A stretch of 64,000 nt of DNA from Gamsiella multidivaricata (Eukaryota; Mortierellomycota; Mortierellomycetes; Mortierellales; Mortierellaceae). Each line of letters starts with the position of its first letter. The first letter of the stretch is position 1. Made by a program: the position numbers and the translations under genes. Below are positions 26,991 through 38,100 of this stretch, one piece after another. Where the stretch lies: positions 62,001-126,000 of the forward strand of contig NW_026251743.1 of assembly GCF_025024155.1 (NCBI RefSeq). The letters run 5' to 3'. The notes beneath the pieces were generated by a model. The model saw only the letters and a program-made list of their open reading frames with translations, did not search any database and was not told the origin of the DNA.

Positions 26991-29639
26991 ATGTCCTCAG
27001 ATCACAACCAGAACCAGGGGGGCGTCGAGGCCAGTCCCCATACACAGCAGCAGCAGTACACCCAGCAGCAGCAATACCATCACCCGGAGGCACAACAACA
27101 ACAGCAACAGCAACAACAACAGAGCAATAACAGCCCCTCCAACAACACTGCGAGTAACTCCACCAACAATGCCACTAGCAACAGTCCGAGTCAGAACCAG
27201 AACCAGAACCAGCAGCAGCCAGTGGCAGAGCAGCCAAAGAAGGCCAAGCGAAAGCGTATCACGCCCGAGCAGCTGGAGGACCTTGTCGGGCTGTTTGAAA
27301 AGACAGACACTCCCTCGTTCGAGATTCGAGAGAGTCTGGCCAAGAAGCTGGGCATGACCAATCGAGAGATTCAGGTAACAGGCTCATCTGGATGACACCC
27401 GTTTGTCATTGGCCATGTCCTCTTTCCAAAGGCCTTTTTTTATTTATTTTTTTACGCTTTTGCTCACTTTTTGAATTGATGCTTGATATACTTACCTTAT
27501 TAACTCGAAACCTTGCCTCTCATACACATCACACACATACATTCTGTGGTCTGCTGTGTACTCTTCACGCATACCAAATACAAACAGGTCTGGTTCCAGA
27601 ACAGGAGGGCCAAGGCAAACAGGATCAAGATCAACGAGCAGGCCGCCCTCCACCACCAGCAGCACCTGCAGATGCAGCAGCAGCAGCAGCAACAGCAACA
27701 ACAGCAACAGCAGCAGCAACAGCAGCAGCAGCATCTGCAGAGCGGTCACCATCATCATCATCACCGAAGCAACAGCAGCAATAGTTTTGGGGGACCCCAT
27801 CCCAGTCACGTCCACTCTGCGCCCACCACCCCACAGCAGCCCTTGCCCGGCCACCACCACCACCAGAGCACCGGGGGCTCCATGTCTGCATCCGCACAAG
27901 AGTCCTCCACCTATGGATACTTTGGCCCCAATGGCTCATCCTCCCCCCCAATGACCATGCCCACACCCACACCGCGCTCTCACTCTTCGCACTCTCAGCA
28001 CGGTCAGCGCCGCCCCGCCAGTCTCTACAACATGGGCAGTCATGGACATCTGATGCAAACTCAGCAGTATCCACAGAAGCCAGGACAATTCCAGCCTCAG
28101 CAACATCCACCTTCGTCGTCATCGTCTGCACACTACGGTCAACAGGGAAGCCTCGGCCACCGCGGTCATGGTCACAGCCATTCGAGCTCTTTTTCACATC
28201 CTGCAAGCCCTTACGGCATGGACATCATCCTTCCCACAAACTCGTCTCCGTCCTCTGCCTCGTCCTCACAGAGACCACTGCTCCCACCTCCTATCACCAC
28301 GGCACCCTCTCGTAGACAAGGACAGCCCATGGAGGACTATGATGATTCAAGGCGTCCAAGACACGAGCGCACCATGTCAGAGGGCCATCCTGCCGGTTAC
28401 ATGTCGCCAACATCCATGTCGCCCACCTCCCCTCCTCCAGAGCGCTTCATGGACACACAACATTATCGGGACGACCATGAGGAGGACTCGCCTACGTCTG
28501 TCACACATCCTTCGCCTTTTGCCAATGGTAGCAGCAGCAATAATCCGAATCGGAACAGCACATCCCTTGCCTCATTCGGCCTCAAGGCCATGATCAAGGA
28601 GCGATCAGAAGAAGCAGAGCCCAGTATTATCTCACGTGAAAGACACTCTTCCAGCGCCTACTACAACAACCCTGCTCAGGCGGCAAAGAACAGACGGTCG
28701 TACGACGACGCACTCTATGACGAGCACCAGCAGCTGATGCGCGACAGTTTCAACATGGAGACAAAACTGGTCATATCTGAAGAAGAACCAAGACCCGAAT
28801 CTGCGATCGACCTCCTTGCCTATGCTGCAGCATATGTCCAAGAGTCAGAGGAGCACAAAAAGGACGGCAAGGACGGGGAGGAGAAGAGAGACGGTCTCGG
28901 ACAATTGAGCTCGAGCAACAAGCGTCAGTCCTTTCACGGCCCGACAGGATATCCCAGCAAAGAACCCTTCCAGGAAGAATCCTCGCGTTATTCATCTAGC
29001 AGCATGGCGTGGGAGTCCGGTCCGTCTGCTGGCGGCGCTAATGAGACCATGCCAGTTCCCAGACGAAGAGGTGGTGATGATGCTCCCTATGCCCCTCGCC
29101 GCCCGCGTCCAGTGACATATGGTGGAAGCGGGTTTTTGTACGATCACCAAGAAAACCAGTTCATGCCACAGTCGCCTTCTTCGTCATTGAGCGGCTATAG
29201 CCGTTCCTCTTCCAGCGCCAGTTCGAGGCGACTGAGCAATCGCAATTCGAACGAGGTCGGCAGCAGTGGATTGCTGCTGCAGCGTGGCCTGACACGACCA
29301 AGGCGATCGTCCTCCACAGCAACGGCGGGACTCATGAACCACATACCATCATCATCGATGTCAGTGCTGCCGCCGATCCTCAGCGAGAACCGGTTAGTGT
29401 CTCCGGCGATGGTGCTTTCACCCCAGTTTGGAGGCTCGCGATTGACGAGACAGGATAGCCATGGCAACAGCTCGCTCAATGGCACGAGGGAATCGCCTGG
29501 ATCGGATTCGTACTCGCGCGACTCTTACAACGATGATATGGAGGACATTGAGGATGAGGAGACAGAGTTCCAGCGGATGCGGGCGGCGAAACGACGGAGC
29601 GGGAACGCCAACACGTTCTTTAGCATGGGTGTTAAATAG
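26991..29639 (+). CDS. homeodomain transcription factor with poly-Gln and poly-His tracts
   Basis: Taken from ATG 26991, exons 26991-27374 and 27588-29639 join in phase 0 at a GTAACA donor and CAG acceptor, giving 811 residues. The homeodomain is at about residues 83-142. The intron splits it between REIQ and VWFQNRRAKANRI, the DNA-recognition helix. N-terminal to it is a Gln/Asn-rich region. After it come a CAG-encoded Gln tract (~nt 27671-27730), a run of His, and a long Ser/Pro-rich disordered C-terminus with an acidic segment near the end (DDMEDIEDEETEF). It is presumably a nuclear sequence-specific regulator; the fungal relative best known to me with this type of single homeodomain is Pho2, but orthology is untested. 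A candidate AATAAA lies at 29728-29733. A distant first exon at 24394 is possible. Confidence 0.88.
27671..27732 (+). repeat. CAG/CAA trinucleotide repeat (poly-Gln) in the homeobox gene
   Basis: About 20 mixed CAG/CAA codons just after the homeodomain. The codon mixing suggests a selected Gln tract and not a pure slippage repeat, although length polymorphism is likely. Confidence 0.88.
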
Positions 29640-29960
29640 ATTTAAAGGTCGAGGTAATACCAAAAATCATCATTTTACTTTTGTACCATTACGAGCTCTT
29701 CATCATCATTGTCATCATCATTATTCCAATAAAGCGTTTATTACAACGCTACACATACATGCAATGGAGAAAAGATATTCTGGGAATGGGCTGTAGGGAG
29801 TCGCCATCAAAATGTTTGTGGATGAGCAATTTGGGTGTGGGGGTGGGGCTCGACCGTACAAGGTTCTAATCACGTGCGTGTACGAAGAAAAAAATAACAA
29901 ACAAAAGAAAAGTTGGATGCTCATCAAGTGGGAATCCTTCTTTTGCTTTAAATCAACAAA
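29640..29960. other. intergenic: homeobox 3' end and RPS21 promoter
   Basis: About 320 bp containing the AATAAA at 29728-29733 in a TCATCA-rich stretch, then the upstream region of RPS21. The sequence before the RPS21 ATG is AT-rich (TTTGCTTTAAATCAACAAA), with no obvious CT leader. Confidence 0.5.
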
Positions 29961-31061
29961 ATGGAGACCCCCGCCATCACCCTCGAGACCTACGTCCCCC
30001 GCAAGTGGTACGAACAACGAACAAAGAGCAGATTCAAGGAGGGAGGGGGGGGGGGAGGGATTTTATTTTTTATTTTTTTTTATTATTCTTCAAAGCTTTC
30101 AGAAGGATCGCGTGCGGAAAACAATTGCAGGAGAACAAGGAAGATCGACCCTGGGGCGAGTTTGAATTATATAATATATGATCGACTGCCTGCAAGGATT
30201 TCTTTGTTATAACAAAGAAAAAGAAAGAAAGAAAGAGAGAAAAAGATATTCAGCAATTGTCAGCAAAGACGATATACGAGTTCGGAATTCGCAGGACAAG
30301 AGAGAAGGAGGAGGAATGGAAGGAGGAGGATCTCTTGGCGACTTTTTAGATCTGAGAAGGAACCATCATCCAATGAACGATCTGGAGAGGAAAAAAAAAA
30401 AAAAAAAAGCGGGCAGCGCACACCCGGGCTTGGGTTATTATTCTTCTTGCGGTGCACAAGCACCGTTAACGTTGAACTGCTTTTCCTGTGGAGCAGAGCA
30501 ACATTCGAGGCGTCTTTTATTTCATATCCACGCCAACAGCGCCTCTTTCTTTTCACTCCTTTTTTTTCTATTTTCTCACAACAATCCTCCACGATGGACG
30601 AAGAACAGCAGGACAGAACAGCGTCGATCTTCTTACTTGAGGGGGAAAAAAAACAAATGATTTCAGTATCGACTAAAACCCCTCCTCCTCCTGTGCTCAC
30701 TCCGCTCCTGTATGATAGCTCTGCCACCAACCGCCTGATCGGTTCCAAGGACCACGCCTCGGTCCAGATCAACATTGGTGACGTTGACGAGAACGGTCGC
30801 TACACCGGCTCGTTCACGACCTATGCCCTCTCTGGCTACGTCCGTGCCCAGTCCGAGGCTGATGACTCCATTAACCGCCTGGCCACCAAGGATGGTTGTA
30901 AGTGAACATTGAGTTGTATTTCATGGAGTTTTCATGCCCTGGGCTTTTTTTTTTTTTTTTTTTTTCTTCAGTAGTAAAGAAAAGCTGACTGATCTCCGTT
31001 ATTTTCTGTTCGCGCTTGTTTGTTTTTAGTGTTGTCCATGGTCTGGAGCTACCAGAAGTAA
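29961..31061 (+). CDS. RPS21: small-subunit ribosomal protein eS21
   Basis: A component of the 40S ribosomal subunit. Three exons, 29961-30007, 30719-30897 and 31030-31061, join in frame to 85 residues, the usual size for eS21. The first exon gives [15 protein letters not shown]. The Cys codon is split by intron 1, followed by [16 protein letters not shown] (the family signature), then [12 protein letters not shown] and [12 protein letters not shown]. The last small exon gives [10 protein letters not shown], matching the fungal VWSYQ-type C-terminus. Intron 1 is long (711 bp) and contains a G-run, an A-run and a CT-rich stretch. Intron 2 has a T-run of more than 20 bases. A candidate AATAAA is at 31142-31147. 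An in-frame ATG at 30594 inside intron 1 would give a different N-terminus but would lose the conserved YVPRKC. Confidence 0.94.
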
Positions 31062-31561
31062 ATAGAGAAAGAACGGACTACCCCCATTTTCTTTATTCTC
31101 TCTATAAACTTTTTTTTTTTTTTTTCTTTCGCCTCTCGAGAAATAAATGTCCAAGATATTTTTTGGAGACGTATATCTTTTTGGTTCATTCTCATGGGCC
31201 ATGCTTTCATTTGGAACCCAAGCTGGGCTGCAAGATCGCTTGTGTAGTGGGAATTATAACGTTTTATGTTTGGTATTTTTTTTTTTTTCAATATCGAGTA
31301 ACTTGTTTCTTGTTTGGTTTTTTTTTTTTTTTTTGTCCGCCGGGTATACGACAACTGAAGGATGTTCAGTGCGCTGGGACGATTAGAAACGCTCTATAAA
31401 TGAAAAAAATAAATAAATCGTGGTCTGTTCTATGCTGAAGAAGAAAAAGGACACTGAAGACAAGATCGAGTTGTTTGTGTACATGAAAAAGAAGTGAATG
31501 GAGAGGATGATTATAAAGAGGGGAGAAACCACAAAAGAAAAAGAAAAAGAAAAAAAAATCC
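31062..31561. other. convergent 3' spacer between RPS21 and UAP1
   Basis: About 500 bp, AT-rich, with several T-runs on the left and A-rich sequence on the right, as expected for two converging terminators. No gene seen. Confidence 0.6.
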
Positions 31562-32708
31562 TTAGAAAACGGCCTTCTTGAGGTCCTCCAAGGAACTGAT
31601 GACGATGGGAGTCTTGATGGACTTTCCAGCGACAATCTCGCTCAAGCCCTCTCCCGAGTACGTGACCAAGGACGAGATCTCCAACGTGGGTGCGCCCTCG
31701 ATCTGTTGATCCTCCTCACCAACGACAACCTTTCCACCAGCGTCCTCGATGAACCGCACATGCTGCTGCAGGATATCCCGCCTCGAGGTCTCGGGGCAGT
31801 CCTGACCGGATCCCGGTGCGTTCTTCAGTGGCGAGAACTCCTCACGACGATCGACCTCAAAGACGGCCATCCGCTGGGTGAAGGGGAAGACATCAAAAAC
31901 AAACATCTCGAGCTTCATGCCGTTGACCTGCTTGGGGGTGATGATCTCTCCCGTCTGCATGTCCAGGGTCTTGATCTTCTTGCGTGCGATATGGTACTCG
32001 AGCTCGCCCTCGAACGACTCGACCTTGTTCAAGAAATCGACCGTGTAGAAATGGTTGGCGATGTTACCGGCCCCGAAGGAGAGCTGTCCATTCTTGGGGT
32101 TGATCCTGTGTGCAACCTCCTCATCAATCTCCGAGTATTCGACCACGTTAAAGGCCGAATTCCTCAGACAGACCACACCAACGGGCTCATCGGGCGACTT
32201 TTTGCGGACGACCTTGGCGCCGCAGTCCGCGTTCTTCTGGACACAGTACCCGATAAAGACGGGGTCGGCCACATGAACGAGACAGTTATCGACACAGTAG
32301 ACGTGCAGGTATTCGACCTTGCGCTCCGCCATGTTCGCCAGGACACCAGTCGTACGAAGGGCCGCATAGACACCTCCGTTACCGTCAGGTGCGACCGCGA
32401 TCTGAGACTTGGACTCCATCATGATCTTGCCGTCGAATGTCATGCAAGGAAGGGTTCCTATTGTTTCAAAGGGTTCCGAATGGGCGGTTTTTAGTATGCG
32501 ATGAAGATTATAAATAAATTACGCCGATACGGTTTTCCTGCAGTTCCAGTTCCAGTTCCATGTTCGTTCATTCGTTCCAGTGGTATCTAATTTTGAATCC
32601 TATGGTCCGAAAGGGAAATGCGCTCTGACCAAGTCGATGCCTGTGGACAATATCGGACCCTCCCACGTTCAGCCAACCAGGAACCCCTCCCCCCCATTTC
32701 TCAGGGCT

Positions 32709-32742
<34 letters not shown>

Positions 32743-33957
32743 GTATATATGAAAAAAGTCGTTCCTTCATCCACGTCTTTCTCTCACCCTAATCGATCAA
32801 TTAATAAACGGAAAAAATAAAGAGCGAAAACTATCGGGTTGCAAAGCCGTTGAAGGAGCCGCTCAATTGCTCAGGGTGTGTTCCCGCTGATGTCATTTTG
32901 CGTATGCAGAAGGCACTCCCGAGAGATTGGAGTGGGCGAGGGCGTGGTAAAATTAAATAAATAAAAAAAGCGAGTTAAAAAATCCAGAGTAGAATAAGCT
33001 CTTCTTCACGTTCTATCGGAGCAAGTTGGAGAGATAGGGCTGGGCGAGCTGGGGGTTGGGATAGACTAATGCATAGATGCCATTTGAGCATTCCTCCCCC
33101 TCCCTCTTTGTCCTTGCATGGACCCTGATGAAATAAAATAAAATAAAAAAGCTTCCAAGATTTCGGTTGATGAACAACAAATGACGCTCTTGGGGGGGGG
33201 TCGCTGTCTAACTGTGTTCCTGAACAATAATAGCCAAACAGGCTATGATCGAATCCGCCCAAAAAAAGGAAAAAAGGACACTTTACTTACCCTGCTCAAA
33301 AAAGACAATGTTCCCGCTCTCGAGTCCAAAGTAGTTGTGTTCCTCAAAGTACTTGACGGTCGCAGTACGGGTGGGTCCAGAGGTCATGACATACCAAGGA
33401 ATGACCACCTTGGCCTTTGCGCCTTCCTGCTTGCTCGCCAACTCCTGCAGTCTCAAGATACGCTCGGCCTGGATCTGGAACAGCGACTTTGACGAGGGCA
33501 AATTGATATCGTAGCAGCCCTTGGGTGCGGTCGACCCCAGGCGGGTGCCCTGTCCACCGGCCAGGAGGATGACGCCGACCTTGTTCTGGGCAATCTGGTT
33601 CAGACCGATGGTTTGCCACTCGTGCATCTTCTCCGAGGAGGCCTCGAGAGTCGACTCGAAGCATTCTTCGGGCAAGGGACCGAGGAGGACGGATTGGTTG
33701 CTGAGCATGGGGGACGGGCAGGTGGTGGCCTTTTGGTGGATCCGGTTGGCGCGCTCGACGTTGAGGGACTGGAGCTGGGAAAGGAGTTCGGCTTTTTCGG
33801 ATTCGGGGAGGTCATCGTAAAAGTTCAGGAGATGGCCTTGGCCGGCGGCCTGGTAGCGGTCCTTGATTTGTTGGTAGGTCAGGGACGAGGCGTTGGTGTT
33901 GGCGTCGACGGGCTTGGGGGTTTGGATGGAGAGCGGGCTGTTGTTGGCGGCAATCAT
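31562..33957 (-). CDS. UAP1: UDP-N-acetylglucosamine pyrophosphorylase
   Basis: It makes UDP-GlcNAc from UTP and GlcNAc-1-phosphate in the cytosol, supplying chitin, N-glycan and GPI-anchor synthesis. Two exons, 33957-33291 and 32457-31562, join through a G/GA Gly codon (GTAAGT donor, TAG acceptor) to give 520 residues, the normal family length. Visible motifs are the nucleotide-binding signature LLAGGQGTRLGSTAPKG, PWYVMTSGPT, EQGTLPCMTFDGK spanning the splice, NGGVYAAL, EYLHVYCVDN and VVRKKSPDEPVG. The intron is 833 bp and carries 31 consecutive A on the plus strand (T on the sense strand). The gene is divergent from the ABC transporter to its right and convergent with RPS21. Confidence 0.95.
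32710..32740. repeat. 31-base poly-A run (poly-T in sense of UAP1 intron)
   Basis: An uninterrupted homopolymer inside the UAP1 intron. On the sense strand it is a pyrimidine run, but it lies about 250 bases downstream of the acceptor in plus coordinates, so it is mid-intron and not the acceptor tract. Confidence 0.9.
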
Positions 33958-35112
33958 GGCGAGGATATGTGTGTGTATGTGTGTGTGTGTGTGGGTAGGG
34001 ATGTATGCAAGGAGGGAGGGAGGGAGGAAAGGAAAGGGAGAAGAGATGAAGAGATGAAGAGATGCTAGATGGAGAAAGAAGAAAGAGAGATGATGATGAT
34101 GATGATGATGATGAGAAGCAAGATTGAGAGCAATGGAGATCGAGTCCCAAGGAGAGAGCAGTACCGTGGTGAGGAATGACGACGGACAGGATGGGGGATT
34201 GCCTTACCAACAGAGGGAAGAGGGGATGGACAAAGGAGCGAAGGTGGAGAGAAGAGGGGATGGGCAAAGGAGCGAAGGTGGAGGTCGAGGGTGTGAGATG
34301 CAGTGCGAAGGGTGGAAGTGTCCTCTGCTCAGGCACATCCGCCCACACCACGGAGCCAGACCCCAGGCACCGCCATACAGCCCCCTCCCCCAGCTGATTG
34401 GACTCCCAGGAGGATAATTCATATAGTTAGCAGTAAACCAACGAGCGGAGAAGGGCAGGGAAAGAGAGGGGGCAGGGCTGTGTTATTTTTAGAGACCCAC
34501 CGGGGGGGGGGGATCGTGGACACTGACCACCCACCGCTTCGCCTCTTCTTCTCGCGGGCTGCTTTTTATGCAGTCCCCTGCGCTGCTCGAGGGAAGCAGG
34601 CCTGCCCACGGACCAAACAAACAAAAGCGCATGCGGATCGAGGGTCGCTTGGTGGCCAGCCCGGCTCCACTCCCCCGCACGTGCGTTGTTTTTTTGGTGG
34701 CGAGTGCTCTGGAGGGCGCATTATGGAGGTGAGACAGCGATGAGCCAATGGTGATGCCTCTGCTGCCGCGTCCGTTTCTGCTCAATGCATATCCACGTAC
34801 ATGTACTGCACAGACACGGCAGAGGCAGAGGAGACTCTTCTTCCCCTCTGCCCTCTTTGCCCTCCTCTCCTTCTTTCCTCCCTCATCCTCTCCCTATAAA
34901 CACACAACACACCCATACATTCTAGACTGGACTGGACTGGACTAGACCTGTTTGACTTGACTTGACTTGCTTGCCTGACTTGACTGGACTGGACTCGACT
35001 GGACTTGACTTTGATTCGGTTTGACTGACTTGACTTGCCTTGACTGGTGCTGATCTGATCTGATCTGATCTGGCCGTCCACTCCCATCCCATCGTGATAC
35101 GCCTTCAACCCC
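33958..35112. promoter_or_regulatory. divergent promoter region of UAP1 and the ABC transporter
   Basis: A 1155-bp spacer. The UAP1 side has a GT-rich microsatellite (~33967-33993), GGGA repeats (~34012-34040) and a GAT trinucleotide run (~34090-34113). The middle is GC-richer, with a G-run near 34502-34511. The ABC side has a CT-rich tract (34825-34895) and a striking GACTG/GACTT pentanucleotide array leading to the ATG at 35113. No canonical pleiotropic drug response element was seen. Confidence 0.55.
34926..35072 (+). repeat. pentanucleotide array in the ABC-transporter leader
   Basis: GACTG, GACTT and GACTC pentamers repeat in 5-base register for roughly 120 bases, followed by a GATCT pentamer array at ~35051-35070. 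The array ends about 40 bases before the ATG, so it is probably in the 5' UTR. Confidence 0.8.
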
Positions 35113-38100
35113 ATGGCTCAGCTTCCGCCCCAACCGCCCCCGAATGCCGCGGCCACCAGCGCGTCCGCCCCGCTGCCCACGCCGCGTCAAGGCATCCTCC
35201 GCAACCCCCCTTCAGCCTCCCATACCCGCACCCAGCGAATGAACAGCATCATCCCCCCGCCCGATGACTTTCGCGACGACGACCTCGACAACGATTACTC
35301 TGAAGATGACGATCTCCCCGAGCTGACCCCCGACGAGGCCTACCAAAACGCACTCGGAGGCCGATGGGGTGAGGGCCCCAGTAGGGTTGATGTCATCGAC
35401 GCCGAACGCGACTTCCGACAACTCGAGCGAACCTTGAGCCATCTCTCGCGTAGCAGCAGCGCAGCTGCGGCCGGCGGTGTTGAACCAGGCATGCCCCGGC
35501 GAAAGAGTGCGCGTAAGCTTCAGCCCGAACTAGGTCCCACTCAGGAAGAGGCAATCAAACAGGAGGGCGATTTCGACTATGAGACCCACCTGAAGGAGAA
35601 GATCATCCCTGGTGCAGCCGCCAAGGGCATCAAGATGAAGACCATGGGCGTCTGCTGGAAGCAACTCAGTGTCATTGGCGAGGGCGTGGGCGAGCAGTTC
35701 ATAACCACAACCGGCGATCCCTTCATTGGTCTGTTCAATCTCGTGAACCCGTTTTTCTGGGTCCGCAAGTGCACGAACCGAGAAGGGAGCTCCAAGAAGA
35801 TCACAAAGACGATCCTTTACCCCATGGATGGCTGCTGTCAAGAGGGCGAGATGATCCTGGTCCTGGGCAGGCCTGGTTCGGGCTGTTCAACCCTCCTGCG
35901 AGTCCTCGCCAATGATCGCAAGAACTACAAGAAGGTCCTGGGCGAGGTGACCTTCAACGGCCTGAGTGCAGAAACTGTCCATAAGCATTACAAGGGCGAG
36001 GTCCTCTACAACCAAGAAGGTAAGTCTGATCTGATCTGACCCCATCCTAGTCGCTAGTATGACGCGCCCAAAAGAAAGAAAATATGATCCAATAATCAAA
36101 GCTCCGCAACACCAAGACATTTTTTACTAATCGGTTTCACGTCTTTTCCCTCCCAGATGATTTCCATTATCCAACGCTGACTGTCCGCCAGACTCTGGAC
36201 ACGGCCATCAAGGCCAAGACCCCGCGAGCGCGTCTGCCAGACATGTCCAGCCGCAAGGACTTTCGAGAAAAGTTTCTCGATGTCCTCACCACCATGTACG
36301 GTTTGACTCGCCAGAAGGAAACCCTTGTTGGAAACGCGTTCATCCGCGGTATTTCCGGTGGAGAGCGAAAGCGCCTCTCGATCGCCGAGCAGATGGCCAC
36401 CCGTTCGAGCATCAACATGTGGGACGGATCCACGCGTGGTCTCGATGCATCCTCCGCTCTCGACTACGTCAAATCCCTCCGTGTCCAGACCGACTTGCTA
36501 CGACGTGCCACCTTGGTCTCGATCTATCAGGCCTCCGAGAATATTTACGATCTGTTTGACCAGGTCCTATTGCTCTACGATGGACACTGCATCTTCTTTG
36601 GGCCCGCAGAGCAAGCGCGCCAGTACTTTATCAACATGGGTTTCAGTTGTCCTGCCCGTCAGACTACAGCCGATTTCCTAACGGCTGTCACAGACCCACA
36701 TGAGCGCAGACCTGCAGAGGGCCTCGATCCAAACATCGCGTCGAACATGCCAAGCACACCAGAGCAGTTTGAGGCTCTTTACAGGCAATCTGAGTTCTAT
36801 GAGCAGACGCTCAAGCAACTTGCAGAGTACGAGGCCGAGTTGGAAAACAGGGAGGCAGATGACACCTTTATGGAGGCCACACGCCAGACCAAGCAGAAGC
36901 ATGTCTCTGTTAAGAATCCGTACACGATTACGTACCTGAACCAGATCTGGGCCATGACCGTCCGCCAGGTCCAGCTGGTGAAAGGAGACATTGGCAGTTT
37001 AATCTCCCGTTATGGTTCTGTAAGTAGATGAATCCCGTCGCTGTTTGCTTATATATATCATGATATGGGCGAGATACAGTTGCTAACAACGCCAACCTTT
37101 CAATCTGATAGATGCTTATCAAGGCATTTGTGGTCGGTACCTGTTTTCTGTTGCTTCCTACGAACAGTTCAGGTATAGTCGCGATGATCGATGTTTACTA
37201 TTGCTTTTTTTTTTTTTTTTTTTTTTGTATAATGACCTTTCCTTCGTCCATGATAGGCGCGTTCACCAGAGGAGGTGTACTGTTCTTTTCGTTGCTGTTC
37301 AATGCTCTGATTGCACAGGCCGAGTTGCCGACGGCATTGCAGGGTCGTCCTATCTTGTACAAGCTCAAGAACTATGCTATGTATCGCCCTTCGTCCTTTG
37401 GTCTCGCCCAAATCGTTCTCGACATCCCGATCATTGTAGTCCACAACCTGCTCTTCGCCATCGTTCTCTACTTCCTTTCAGGCCTTCAGCGTACTGCTGG
37501 AAAATTCTTTGTCTTTGTTTTGATCCTATCCCTGGCAACGGGATGTATGACAGCCTTCTTCCGCATGTGGTAAGTACAGCTGCATCTCTGGGGAGGGAGT
37601 TTTTTTTTTTCTACTTTTTTTTTCTCTCATTCGATCGGAATGATGTAAAGTGTTTTCATACTCTAACAGGCACGTCTGAGTATCGTATGAATCTAGGGGA
37701 TGCGCTTCAAAGACCTTTGATGATGCTACAAAGTATTCTGGTGTCCTTCTGCTGGCCTTGGTTCTCTACTCTGGGTATCTGATCCCTTACCAGGCTATGC
37801 ATCCTTGGTTTATTTGGATCTTCTGGATGTAAGGACATGCTTGCTACCTATTATACCTGATCATAGCCTTCAAGCTGATAATGAAAGAGAAGAAAGCAGA
37901 AAGAGTCATTAATCTGACATTTGCGTTTATTCTCCATGATAGAAACCCGCTGGCCTATGCGTTTAAAGCGCTGATGGCAAACGAAATGTCAGGACTACGG
38001 TTCTCTTGCGAGGCTCCATACCTGATCCCGTACGGTCCGGGCTACGATAACCTTGCGAACCAGGTCTGCACTTTGGCTGGATCCAAGCCAGGCCAGAACT

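Noticed and set aside
31706..32494. 262-residue plus-strand frame over UAP1
   Set aside because: Antisense to the well-supported UAP1 exon 2, with typical mirror composition.
34926..35072. Pentanucleotide array as an internal telomere repeat
   Set aside because: Unit length, composition and position in a gene leader do not fit fungal TTAGGG-type repeats.
37569..37696. Use of the ACAG acceptor at 37668-37671 in the ABC transporter
   Set aside because: It gives an in-frame TGA three codons later. The CTAG acceptor at 37693-37696 restores the conserved transmembrane sequence.
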